A DNA stretch of 64,000 bases, from positions 1 through 64,000 of the forward strand of contig JACZSM010000006.1 in the NCBI GenBank assembly GCA_022574185.1, read 5' to 3'. The notes below the pieces were generated by a model. The model had not been told where the DNA came from and did no database searches. It saw only the letters and a list, made by a program, of their open reading frames with translations. Source of the stretch: Pseudomonadota bacterium. Lineage in GTDB: Bacteria; Pseudomonadota; Gammaproteobacteria; Steroidobacterales; Woeseiaceae. The translations under genes were made by a program, and so were the position numbers. Shown here in pieces: positions 7,882 to 16,153 of the stretch (position 1 is the stretch's first letter; each line of letters opens with the position of its first letter).

Positions 7882-8861
7882 TGTTCGCGATCGCGCGAAG
7901 ACTGCGAGAGGCCGGTGTCCTCGGGCTCAACAAACGCAATACTAACTTCATCATGCGGCTCAATCCACGGCGATTGTATCCAAGAGTTGATGACAAGATA
8001 TTGACCAAGGAGCTGGCGCTGGCCGCCGGTATGGCCGTGCCGGAACTCTACGGCATCATCAGTAACCAGCGGCAAGTGCGGGAGTTCGCGGGCATCGTCG
8101 GTGACCGCGAAAGCTTCGTGATCAAGCCTGCGCAGGGCAGTGGCGGTGACGGCATCCTGATTGTGATTGGCCGCAGCCAGCGCAGGCGCGACACGTATCG
8201 GCTGTCCAATGGCGTGCGCATAACCGAGGCGGAGATCGCCCACCATATTTCCAACATCGTCAGTGGCCAGTACAGCCTGAGCGGCAATCCGGACAAGGCG
8301 CTCATCGAGTATTGCGTGCAATTCGACCCGGTTTTCGCCGACCTCAGTTATCAGGGTGTGCCCGACATTCGCGTTATCGTCTATCGCGGTTACCCAACCA
8401 TGGCGATGGTTCGTCTGCCGACGCAGGCGTCCGATGGCAAGGCAAACCTGCATCAGGGCGCTGTTGGTGCCGGGGTCGACATGAGCACAGGAGAAACGCT
8501 GACAGGCGTGCTGGAGAACGAAATTGTCGACGAACATCCTGACACCGGCACATTAATCGCCGGTCTGCGAATTCCGCAGTGGGATTTCATTTTGCAATTG
8601 GCGGCGCGTGGTTACGACGTCACGGATCTTGGTTACCTTGGCGTAGACATTGTCGTCGACCGTGACCTGGGGCCGCTGATTCTGGAGATGAATGTGCGCC
8701 CCGGCCTCAGCATTCAGATCGCCAACTGCACCGGACTCACCGGCCGCCTCGCAAGAATCGACGAGCTGTACGACGAAACTGCGACGCCAGCTGAGCGCGC
8801 CCGAATCGCGCGCCTCGAATTTCCCGCTGAACGACAGGCGTCAATGCCGTTCGGTCAGTAG
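7881..8861 (+). CDS. Alpha-L-glutamate ligase-like ATP-grasp protein (RimK-related)
   Basis: 326 residues. The ATP-grasp fold shows in FVIKPAQGSGGDGIL (nucleotide-binding lysine and glycine loop, about residues 79-94), IEYCVQFDPVFADL, and the metal-binding LEMNVRPGLSIQIAN near 270-284. It belongs to the group related to RimK that ligates an amino acid to a carboxylate, with substrate unknown here. It is translationally coupled to the 7TM transglutaminase gene. In many gammaproteobacteria a retropepsin-like protease gene completes this set. None is found next to it in this window. Confidence 0.88.
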   Translation: MFAIARRLREAGVLGLNKRNTNFIMRLNPRRLYPRVDDKILTKELALAAGMAVPELYGIISNQRQVREFAGIVGDRESFVIKPAQGSGGDGILIVIGRSQRRRDTYRLSNGVRITEAEIAHHISNIVSGQYSLSGNPDKALIEYCVQFDPVFADLSYQGVPDIRVIVYRGYPTMAMVRLPTQASDGKANLHQGAVGAGVDMSTGETLTGVLENEIVDEHPDTGTLIAGLRIPQWDFILQLAARGYDVTDLGYLGVDIVVDRDLGPLILEMNVRPGLSIQIANCTGLTGRLARIDELYDETATPAERARIARLEFPAERQASMPFGQ

Positions 8862-8895
8862 CCACTCCGCCATGGCCGGTGCGATGGCACCACAC

Positions 8896-8935
8896 CGGGT
8901 ATTTGCTCGCGCTTAATCTCGCTCGGCGTCCTGCC
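8896..8935 (-). repeat. 40-bp intergenic repeat, copy 1
   Basis: Read on the minus strand, this is GGCAGGACGCCGAGCGAG, a variable 6 nt, then GCGCGAGCAAATACCCG. It is identical at about 36 of 40 positions to 47193-47232. Both copies lie beside a REP-like element with the same relative orientation (REP first, then this block), so the two probably belong to one composite repeat. Confidence 0.6.
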
Positions 8936-8962
8936 TCACTCGCATCGGCCTGCGCTGTTGGC

Positions 8963-8989
8963 AATCGCCCGTATGACGGGCTCCTACAG
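8963..8989 (-). repeat. REP-like palindrome, GTAGGAGCCCG family
   Basis: On the minus strand: CTGTAGGAGCCCGTCATACGGGCGATT, a GTAG head followed by a GC hairpin (GCCCGT/ACGGGC). It overlaps the 3' end of the DUF885 gene: the TAG in the GTAG head is that gene's stop codon. The GTAG-headed REP class is usually linked to RAYT (Y1 tyrosine) transposases elsewhere in the genome. Confidence 0.8.
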
Positions 8990-10726
8990 TTGTTTGAGCA
9001 GCCAGGCGTCCATGCGTTGTTCGAGGATGTCGAGTGGCAATGCGCCGCCGCCGAGCAGTTCGTCGTGGAAGGCCCGAATGTCGAAAGCATCGCCCAGCGT
9101 GCGCTCGGCATTTTCGCGTATTGACTGAATCTTCAGTTGCCCGATCTTGTAGGCGAGCGCCTGTCCTGGCCAGCCGATGTAGCGATCGATCTCATTGATG
9201 ATGTCGAGTTCGGTCTTGGCAGCATTGTCCTTGAAGAAATCGATTGCCTGCTGGCGTGTCCATCCCTTGTAATGAATGCCAGTGTCGACGACGAGACGAA
9301 CGGCTCGCCACATTTCATAGGTCAGTTGGCCGAACTCCGAGTAGGGATCCTTATAGAGCCCGAGATCGTAACCCAGGCTTTCGCTGTACAGCCCCCAGCC
9401 CTCGACGAATGCCGTGAAGCCGGAATAGCGACGGAACTCAGGCATGTCGCCAAGCTCCTGTTGCAAGGAGATTTGCAGATGATGACCTGGCATCGCTTCA
9501 TGCACGGTCAGGACTTCAATCTCGTACTTGGGACGAACTTCGGGCCTGTAAAGATTGACCCAGTAAATACCGGCGCGGCTGCCATCGGCCGCAGGTCGTG
9601 AGTAGTAGGCTGTGGTTGTATCCGGTGCAATCGTGTCGGGAATCGGTTTTACGCCGTAAGGAATGCGCGGCAGCTTGCCGAACAAGCGAACGAGTTCCGG
9701 GTCGATGCGTTTACTGGTGGCCAGATACGATTCGTAGAGCGCATCGGCGTTATCGAAATAGAATTGCGGATCCGATCTCAGGAAAACCAAAAACTCCTGA
9801 AAGCTTCCCTCGTAATCCAGGCCGTCAATGACCTCCTGCATTTTGTCTCGAATACGCCGCACTTCAACGAGGCCCAGTCGATGAATTGCATCGGGCGTCA
9901 TGTGCGTCGTGGTGAAACGACGTGCAAGATATTCATACCACTCGCTGCCATTGGGCAGTGACGAAAGTCCGATGCTGTCGCGGCTTGCCGGGAGATAGGT
10001 AGCGGAGAAATAGCGAGCGAGTTTCTGGTAGGCCGGTAAGATGGTTTTCTCGATCGTGCTGCGGGCAGTTGCTGTCAGGCGGGCCCGGTCACTGCCGGTT
10101 ATCGACGCGGGCAGGTTCTCGAATATTGTGTAGAACGGGCTGGCCTCCGCATCGTCGACGAGTTGTGCGGCAATCTGGTCAGGAATCCGGCGCATCAGGA
10201 TTTTTGGCGGCATGTATCCCGATTTACGGCCGCGCTCGGCCAGCTCGATGACTTGCTCGACGACGTTCCCAATCTTGCTGAGCCGTGAGAGCCAGTCTTC
10301 GTAATCCCTGACCGTGGAAAAATTCAGGTAGTTGGTATTGCTATCGAGATTTTGCACACCGCCGCGATGACTGAATGGCATCAGGTGGCCATGGAAAGCA
10401 ATTGCATCGACATTGTTTTGCAATTCGCGGCGAAACAATTCGTAGTTGAGCTGATCTGCGTCGCTCAGGGAGGATCGGTCGATTGCGTAGACACGACGCA
10501 GGAAATCGCGCGTTTGTTCGTGACGAGCTTCGATGGCGTCGAGGCTTCGATCGGTCCATTGATCGTTGTAACGGCGGTCACCCAGCTGTGAGGAAAACAG
10601 TGGGAAACTGCTTAGTTGCCATTCCCAGGCCTCGTCGAGGAGCGTCGTAAAATCTTCGCTGGCCGCGCCATGAACAGGGCCGATGGCAAATACCAGCGCG
10701 ATGAGCGCATTGCGAGCGTTGCTCAT
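8984..10726 (-). CDS. DUF885 family zinc metallopeptidase-like protein, secreted
   Basis: 580 residues with a strong Shine-Dalgarno (GGGAGG, 5 nt before ATG). Residues 1-22 are a signal peptide ending VHGAAS, so the protein is probably periplasmic. The DUF885 signature is clear: HEAMPGHHLQ near residues 405-414 (HExxPGHH zinc site) and FVEGWGLYSE about 30 residues later. The family is predicted to be peptidase-like, and some members degrade peptides, but the substrate is unknown. Its stop codon is inside a REP element. The gene diverges from the gcv operon and separates gcv from ubiI. Confidence 0.85.
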   Translation of the reverse strand: MSNARNALIALVFAIGPVHGAASEDFTTLLDEAWEWQLSSFPLFSSQLGDRRYNDQWTDRSLDAIEARHEQTRDFLRRVYAIDRSSLSDADQLNYELFRRELQNNVDAIAFHGHLMPFSHRGGVQNLDSNTNYLNFSTVRDYEDWLSRLSKIGNVVEQVIELAERGRKSGYMPPKILMRRIPDQIAAQLVDDAEASPFYTIFENLPASITGSDRARLTATARSTIEKTILPAYQKLARYFSATYLPASRDSIGLSSLPNGSEWYEYLARRFTTTHMTPDAIHRLGLVEVRRIRDKMQEVIDGLDYEGSFQEFLVFLRSDPQFYFDNADALYESYLATSKRIDPELVRLFGKLPRIPYGVKPIPDTIAPDTTTAYYSRPAADGSRAGIYWVNLYRPEVRPKYEIEVLTVHEAMPGHHLQISLQQELGDMPEFRRYSGFTAFVEGWGLYSESLGYDLGLYKDPYSEFGQLTYEMWRAVRLVVDTGIHYKGWTRQQAIDFFKDNAAKTELDIINEIDRYIGWPGQALAYKIGQLKIQSIRENAERTLGDAFDIRAFHDELLGGGALPLDILEQRMDAWLLKQL

Positions 10727-10775
10727 GTTGACCTCCCTATACAGAGCTTCGCATTGTTACCGTCCTCCGGTCGGC

Positions 10776-10804
10776 TGGCAACCGGTGGCGCGGTTGGCTA
10801 TGAT
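10776..10804 (+). promoter_or_regulatory. Candidate sigma-70 promoter of the gcv operon
   Basis: TGGCAA at 10776-10781, 17-nt spacer, TATGAT at 10799-10804 (5 of 6 to TATAAT). Transcription would start near 10811, just before the glycine riboswitch. The -35 box matches only 3 of 6, so activation may be needed. Confidence 0.4.
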
Positions 10805-10827
10805 TGTGCGCACCAATAGATAACTTG

Positions 10828-11029
10828 CACAGAAGAGACCCCGTGGTCATCGGGGCGCCGAAGGCGCAACTCGCTCGGAAACGCTCAGGCAGAAGGACTG
10901 TGTACGGTGATTGGCTCTGGAGAGAGGCCCGACAGGGGCCCACCGAAGGGGTACGTGGCTATACAGCCACTGATCTCTCAGGTCTGAAGGACAGAGGGGC
11001 GGCAGATCGCAAGGTCTGTCGTTTTTTTT
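10828..11029 (+). promoter_or_regulatory. Tandem glycine riboswitch with terminator expression platform
   Basis: Two aptamers in series. Aptamer 1 (about 10828-10903) has GCGCCGAAGGCGCAA, then GCTCAGGCAGAAGGACTG. Aptamer 2 (about 10914-10998) has CTGGAGAG, CCACCGAAGGGG, then CTCTCAGGTCTGAAGGACAGAGG. These CCGAAGG and CUCAGGNNNNAAGGAC blocks are the glycine-riboswitch core. An intrinsic terminator follows at once, so the switch probably acts on transcription. In the usual scheme glycine turns the operon on. GGTCTG (10981-10986) is complementary to CAGATC in the terminator's 5' arm, a possible antiterminator pairing. Confidence 0.92.
11001..11029 (+). terminator. Riboswitch-controlled intrinsic terminator
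   Basis: GGCAGATC, loop GCAA, GGTCTGTC (8 pairs including two G-T), then a G and eight T. It lies between the second glycine aptamer and gcvT (start 11057), so it can abort transcription before the operon. Confidence 0.85.
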
Positions 11030-11056
11030 GTCAGTCGAAATAAGAGTGCAGAGAAT

Positions 11057-12148
11057 ATGGGGTCGAAGACACCGCTGTATGACAAACACATTGAAGCCGG
11101 CGCACGTATCGTCGACTTCGGTGGCTGGGACATGCCGCTGCATTACGGCTCGCAGAAACAAGAGCACCATGCCGTCAGAAACAATGCCGGTGTTTTCGAT
11201 GTCTCGCATATGACGATCGTGGATCTTCGCGGTGAACGCGTTCGTGAATTTCTCCGCCACCTGCTGGCTAACGATGTGGCAAAACTTCGCCAGGCAGGTG
11301 AAGCGCTTTACACCTGCATGCTGAACGCGGCAGGCGGGGTCATTGATGACCTGATCGTCTACTTTTTTGGCGAGTTGCGGTATCGGTTGATCGTAAATGC
11401 AGCGACACGGGACAAGGACCTGGCCTGGATCGAACGGTGTGCGGAATCCTATGGTGTCGAGATCAACGAACGCGCGGAGCTTGCAATGATCGCAGTGCAG
11501 GGGCCGCGAGCACGCGAGCTCGCGGCCTCTGGCATCGGGTCCGAATGGCGCGAGCAGGCTCTCGCGCTAAAATCCTTCACCGGGATGGAGGCGGGCGAGC
11601 TGTTCGTTGCAAGGACCGGCTACACGGGTGAGGACGGTTGGGAGATCGTCATGCCGGCAGCGAGCGCCGCAGCGATCTGGGATCGCTTGCTGGCGGCGGG
11701 CGTCGAACCATGCGGACTGGGTGCACGAGATACCCTGCGCCTGGAGGCAGCAATGAATCTTTACGGGTCGGACATGGACGAGTCAGTCTCACCACTGGAG
11801 GCCGGCCTCGGTTGGACCGTCGCCTGGGACCCTGAAGACCGAAATTTCAACGGCCGTGCCGCGCTCGAGCAGATTCGCAAAAATCCCGGCAGGCGCCGCT
11901 TCGTGGGCTTGCTGCTGGAGGATCGCGGCGTACTTCGTAGCCATCAGCGCGTGGTCATCGATGGCGCGGATGATGGAGAAATCACCAGCGGCGGATACTC
12001 GCCGACAATGGGTCGATCCATCGCCCTCGCCCGTGTAGCCGCGGGCAACTGTAGCCGCGCGAAGGTCGATGTACGCGGCAAAATGCTGGAAGTGCGGATC
12101 GTAAAGACGCCATTTGTGCGCAACGGACAAGTACGTATCGAACTGTGA
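11057..12148 (+). CDS. gcvT: Aminomethyltransferase, glycine cleavage T-protein
   Basis: 363 residues. It transfers the aminomethyl carbon from lipoyl-GcvH to THF, giving 5,10-methylene-THF and ammonia. Evidence: N-terminal TPLYDKHIEAGARIVDFGGWDMPLHYG, HHAVRNNAGVFDVSHM, the RTGYTGEDGWEI block near 190-200, and GLGARDTLRLEAAMNLYG near 220, with C-terminal barrel to about 360. It is the first gene after the glycine riboswitch and starts 27 nt downstream of the regulatory terminator. Confidence 0.95.
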   Translation: MGSKTPLYDKHIEAGARIVDFGGWDMPLHYGSQKQEHHAVRNNAGVFDVSHMTIVDLRGERVREFLRHLLANDVAKLRQAGEALYTCMLNAAGGVIDDLIVYFFGELRYRLIVNAATRDKDLAWIERCAESYGVEINERAELAMIAVQGPRARELAASGIGSEWREQALALKSFTGMEAGELFVARTGYTGEDGWEIVMPAASAAAIWDRLLAAGVEPCGLGARDTLRLEAAMNLYGSDMDESVSPLEAGLGWTVAWDPEDRNFNGRAALEQIRKNPGRRRFVGLLLEDRGVLRSHQRVVIDGADDGEITSGGYSPTMGRSIALARVAAGNCSRAKVDVRGKMLEVRIVKTPFVRNGQVRIEL

Positions 12149-12194
12149 CAATCACGGCGCGAAACAACAAGACTACAAGGTGGAGTGTAATACG

Positions 12195-12590
12195 ATGAGT
12201 GAATTACCCGGTGACCTGATATACACGAGCGAGCACGAATGGTTGCGTCGCGAAGACGATGGTAGCGTTACAATCGGTATTACGGATCATGCACAAACAG
12301 CCTTGGGCGACCTCGTTTATGTCGAAATGCCTGAAACAGGCCAGACGCTGGAGCGTGGTGGCGATATGGCCGTGGTCGAATCGGTTAAAGCGGCGTCGGA
12401 CGTTCTTGCGCCGATTGCCGCGTCTGTTGTCGCTGTGAATGAGGAGCTGGCCGATGATCCGGAGAAGATGAATGTCGATCCGTACGGCGCCGGCTGGATC
12501 GTCAGATTGCGGCCGAGCGACGGTGTCGATGAGACAGAATTTCTGACGCCCGACGCCTATCAAAGCTTGATCGACGCAGCAGACGGCTGA
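12195..12590 (+). CDS. gcvH: Glycine cleavage system H-protein
   Basis: 131 residues from the ATG at 12195, preceded by GGTGGAG. A longer frame begins inside gcvT but is not family-like. GcvH carries the lipoyl arm that shuttles the aminomethyl group between P, T and L proteins. The lipoylation site is Lys65 in [22 protein letters not shown] (residues 11-21) and the [15 protein letters not shown]-terminal block are typical. LipB, encoded at 34259-34900, would supply the octanoyl group. No lipA or lpd is in the window. Confidence 0.96.
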   Translation: MSELPGDLIYTSEHEWLRREDDGSVTIGITDHAQTALGDLVYVEMPETGQTLERGGDMAVVESVKAASDVLAPIAASVVAVNEELADDPEKMNVDPYGAGWIVRLRPSDGVDETEFLTPDAYQSLIDAADG

Positions 12591-12604
12591 AACGAGTAAA
12601 GGGC

Positions 12605-13975
12605 ATGCCTTTCATTCCGCACACAAAAGATGACGTCATCGAAATGCTGGCGGCGATCGGAGCCGACGACATCGGCGCGCTCTTTGATGAGATCCCTGCC
12701 GAGTTGCTTATTGAGTCTCTCGACCGTATGCCCGTGGGCCTCAGCGAAATGGATATCACGCGGTTGATGCATGTACGCGCAGCCCGCGATGGAACACCGT
12801 TGTGTTTCATTGGCGCAGGGGCGTATGAGCACCACATACCGACGGTTGTCTGGGATATATCGACACGTGGCGAATTTTACAGCGCTTACACGCCATACCA
12901 GGCTGAAGCGAGCCAGGGTACGCTGCAGACGATTTACGAGTACCAGACGATGATGACCGGGTTAACAGCACTCGACGTCAGCAATGCGTCAATGTATGAC
13001 GGCGCATCGTCGCTGGCCGAAGCCGCGTTGATGGCAGTCCGCTGTAATCGCAAAAAGGATTCGGGCTGTATTTTACTCGCGCCCGGAGTCAACCCAACGT
13101 ACGAAAAAGTTGCGGTAGCAATCGCCGGCAGACAGCGCATAACTTTCGAACGTCTGCCGATGGATGAGACTACGGGCAATGTCGGTGGCGACCTCGACGA
13201 TTCGGCAGACCCGGTTGCAGTCGTTATTCAGCAGCCGTCGTTTTTCGGCACGCTTGAGGATGTTGATCGCCTCACCAACTGGGCGCACCAGCAAGGTGCG
13301 CTCGTCATCGCAATTGTCAATCCGACGTCACTCGCCTTGCTCAAGGCACCAGGACATTGGGGTGAGGATGGTGCGGATATTGCGTGCGGCGAAGGGCAGC
13401 CCCTGGGTGTGCCGTTGTCCTCGGGTGGACCGTATTTCGGTTTCATGACCTGCAAGAAAAAATACGTTCGGCAAATGCCGGGCCGCATTGTTGGCCGCAC
13501 GACCGATCTCGACAATCAACCGGGATATGCGCTGACGTTGCAGGCACGCGAGCAACACATCAGGCGCTCCAAAGCGACGTCGAATATCTGCACGAATCAG
13601 GGCCTCATGGTGACCGCAGCAACGATTTATCTGTCCTTGTTGGGTTTCGACGGCCTGGCGCAGGTCGCGCGCCGATCGCAGCAGAACGTTACCAGACTGG
13701 CTGGCCGCCTGACCGCAATCGAGGGAGTAGAGCGCCTGTTTGAGGGCCCGCACTTTCACGAACTCGTGCTGCGACTGGATCGCCCGGTTGCTGCAGTTCT
13801 GGACGCACTGGCTCACCGGGACATCCTCGGTGGCTACAATCTTGCTGAATTCTACCCGGAGCTTGGTAACGCGTTGCTGATCTGTGCGACCGAAACGAAA
13901 ACTGAAGCCGATATCGATGCATACGCAACGGCGCTCGCTGAGATTTTTGAAAATGGGAGCAGGCGATCTGCCTGA
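12605..13975 (+). CDS. gcvPA: Glycine dehydrogenase (decarboxylating) subunit 1
   Basis: 456 residues, the N-terminal half of P-protein encoded separately. Starts [15 protein letters not shown], with [34 protein letters not shown], and [14 protein letters not shown] as family blocks. With subunit 2 it decarboxylates glycine and loads the aminomethyl group on GcvH. Many gammaproteobacteria, including E. coli, have one fused chain of about 950 residues, so the two-chain form is a lineage marker. It is 14 nt downstream of gcvH and 6 nt upstream of tpx. Confidence 0.95.
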   Translation: MPFIPHTKDDVIEMLAAIGADDIGALFDEIPAELLIESLDRMPVGLSEMDITRLMHVRAARDGTPLCFIGAGAYEHHIPTVVWDISTRGEFYSAYTPYQAEASQGTLQTIYEYQTMMTGLTALDVSNASMYDGASSLAEAALMAVRCNRKKDSGCILLAPGVNPTYEKVAVAIAGRQRITFERLPMDETTGNVGGDLDDSADPVAVVIQQPSFFGTLEDVDRLTNWAHQQGALVIAIVNPTSLALLKAPGHWGEDGADIACGEGQPLGVPLSSGGPYFGFMTCKKKYVRQMPGRIVGRTTDLDNQPGYALTLQAREQHIRRSKATSNICTNQGLMVTAATIYLSLLGFDGLAQVARRSQQNVTRLAGRLTAIEGVERLFEGPHFHELVLRLDRPVAAVLDALAHRDILGGYNLAEFYPELGNALLICATETKTEADIDAYATALAEIFENGSRRSA

Positions 13976-13981
13976 GACAAA

Positions 13982-14500
13982 ATGGCAAAAATATATTTTG
14001 AGAACGCAAGCTATCGGACATTCGGTGAGTTACCGGCGGTGGGTAGCAACGCGCCTGACGTTTCGCTCGTTAACACGCGGCTGCAAAACGCGACGCTTGC
14101 AAATTGGTCCGGTATGCGCAAGGTCATGAACATCTTTGTCAGTATTGATACCGACGTATGCGCGAAGTCTGTGATCGAGTTCAATCGTCTTGGCCAGCAG
14201 CTGGACGATGTCGCGATGCTAATGGTGTCCTACGATTTGCCATTCGCCCATGCGCGATTTCAGGAGCAGCATGGCCTCAAGAACGTTGTCGGCCTGTCAG
14301 CTATCCGGCATGCGGGATTTGGCGAAAACTACGGCGTGCAGATTGTCGACGGGCCACTGGCAGGCATGTTTTCACGAGCAGTTGTCGTACTCGATGAAAA
14401 CAACACGATCGTTTATCAGGAACACATCGACGATATCGAGACAGAACCAAATTACGAAGCGGCGTTGCGCGCGCTCGGCATCAATGTAGACGAACGCTGA
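13982..14500 (+). CDS. tpx: Thiol peroxidase (Tpx-type peroxiredoxin) lacking the resolving cysteine
   Basis: 172 residues, thioredoxin fold. SIDTDVCAKSVIEFN (about residues 54-68) carries the peroxidatic Cys60, and VSYDLPFAHARFQEQHGLKNV, FGENYGVQIVDGPLAGMFSRAVVV and the C-terminal IETEPNYEAAL match Tpx throughout. E. coli Tpx has a resolving Cys95 in SRFCGAEGL. Here the aligned residue is Gln94, and Cys60 is the only cysteine in the protein. It should therefore work as a 1-Cys enzyme or need an outside thiol. It sits between the two glycine dehydrogenase subunit genes, 6 and 12 nt from its neighbours. Confidence 0.88.
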   Translation: MAKIYFENASYRTFGELPAVGSNAPDVSLVNTRLQNATLANWSGMRKVMNIFVSIDTDVCAKSVIEFNRLGQQLDDVAMLMVSYDLPFAHARFQEQHGLKNVVGLSAIRHAGFGENYGVQIVDGPLAGMFSRAVVVLDENNTIVYQEHIDDIETEPNYEAALRALGINVDER

Positions 14501-14512
14501 GGATAAAGTGTC

Positions 14513-15985
14513 GTGGAAAAACTGATTTTTGAAAAATCACGTACGGGTCGCAGGGCATTTGCACAGTCTCCTGGGGAATCTGAGGACATAAACATCCCGG
14601 AGTCATTTTTGCGGGTTGACAGACCACAGCTGCCGGAGGCGTCCGAGCTGCAGGTGGTGCGGCATTTCACGCGTTTGTCGCAGATGAATTTTTCGATTGA
14701 CACGCAGTTTTACCCGCTTGGATCCTGCACGATGAAATACAACCCGCGAGCCTGTAACGCGCTTGCGATGTTGCCGGGATTTGCGGGCAGGCATCCTCTG
14801 GGCCCGGTAAGTCATGGCCAGGGCTTCTTGAACTGCATGTTTGAGTTACAGGAAATGCTCAAGGATGTGACCGGCATGCAGGGCGTGTCACTGACGCCGA
14901 TGGCTGGAGCCCAGGGAGAATTAGCCGGCATTTCGATGATCTGCGCCTATCATGATGCAAGGGGTGATCACGAACGTAATGAGATCATCGTGCCCGATGC
15001 GGCACATGGTACGAACCCGGCTACTGCGACAATGTGCGGTTGCGACGTTCGCGAACTGCCAACTGGCAGTGATGGCGATATCAATATTGAGGCGCTCAAA
15101 GCGATGGTCGGTCCTAAGACGGCCGGCATCATGCTGACGAATCCGTCAACACTCGGTGTGTTCGAACGCCGCATCATCGAGGTTGCGAAAATAGTTCACG
15201 GCGCGGGCGGACTTCTCTATTACGATGGTGCCAATCTGAATGCGATTATTGGCAAGGTGCGGCCGGGTGACATGGGATTCGACGTCATCCATATGAATCT
15301 GCACAAGACCTTTTCTACGCCACACGGTGGCGGAGGCCCAGGCTCGGGCGCGATTGGTGTTGGCGATCGCTTGCTGCCGTTCATGCCAATTCCTGTCGTG
15401 GCCGCCGCGACGATCGATGGTAAGACGACTTATGACTGGTTGACCGAAGACGATCTGCCACAGAGTATCGGTCGATTGTCCGGGTTTATGGGTAACGCGG
15501 GTGTGCTGTTGCGAGCGTACGTCTATATGCGCATGGTGGGACGCGAAGGCATGCATCGGCTGGCCGAATACGCAACGCTCAACGCCAATTACCTGCAAGT
15601 ACGGCTGCGTGATGCAGGTTTTGAACTCGCTTTCCCCGACCGGCGCGCAAGCCATGAATTCATCATCACGCTGAAGCGAGACGCAAAAACATTTGATCTG
15701 ACGGCAATGGACGTCGCGAAGGCGTTGCTTGATCACAATTACCATGCGCCGACGACGTATTTTCCGTTGCTCGTTGACGAATGTCTGCTAATTGAGCCGA
15801 CCGAGACCGAGAGCAAGGAAACGCTGGACGGTTTCGTTGCGGCGATGATCGCCATCGCCACCGAGGCGCGAGAAAAGGGCGTAAGCTTCAAGGAAGCCCC
15901 GTACAAAATGCCTGTGAGGCGCCTCGACGACGTAAAAGCGGCTCGGCAACTCGATCTGGCCTATCGTCCCGATAAACGGCTGTAG
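14513..15985 (+). CDS. gcvPB: Glycine dehydrogenase (decarboxylating) subunit 2
   Basis: 490 residues from a GTG at 14513 with GAGGA about 9 nt upstream. It carries the pyridoxal phosphate lysine, Lys265, in [16 protein letters not shown]. Other signatures are [38 protein letters not shown] and [10 protein letters not shown]. It is the C-terminal, catalytic half of P-protein and completes the gcvT-H-PA-tpx-PB operon. No terminator is obvious downstream. Confidence 0.95.
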   Translation: MEKLIFEKSRTGRRAFAQSPGESEDINIPESFLRVDRPQLPEASELQVVRHFTRLSQMNFSIDTQFYPLGSCTMKYNPRACNALAMLPGFAGRHPLGPVSHGQGFLNCMFELQEMLKDVTGMQGVSLTPMAGAQGELAGISMICAYHDARGDHERNEIIVPDAAHGTNPATATMCGCDVRELPTGSDGDINIEALKAMVGPKTAGIMLTNPSTLGVFERRIIEVAKIVHGAGGLLYYDGANLNAIIGKVRPGDMGFDVIHMNLHKTFSTPHGGGGPGSGAIGVGDRLLPFMPIPVVAAATIDGKTTYDWLTEDDLPQSIGRLSGFMGNAGVLLRAYVYMRMVGREGMHRLAEYATLNANYLQVRLRDAGFELAFPDRRASHEFIITLKRDAKTFDLTAMDVAKALLDHNYHAPTTYFPLLVDECLLIEPTETESKETLDGFVAAMIAIATEAREKGVSFKEAPYKMPVRRLDDVKAARQLDLAYRPDKRL

Positions 15986-16153
15986 GCGACGGGGCCTTAA
16001 TGAGTAACGATCCGGAAAATCAATGTGGCAATTAAGTAAACTGTCCCCGGAATCAGTCGGTTTTTCTGTTGCAATACGGAACCGTCGCGCGCCAGCCAAG
16101 TCCAGATACCGTAACGTTAATGACTTGAGCTGTGCCCCAGGATCAGGATATCT

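Noticed and set aside
8737-9111. 124-codon minus-strand frame across the ligase end and REP region
   Set aside because: It covers the C-terminus of the ATP-grasp gene, the 40-bp repeat and REP; its apparent similarity to the 47191 frame comes from the shared repeat, not a protein family.
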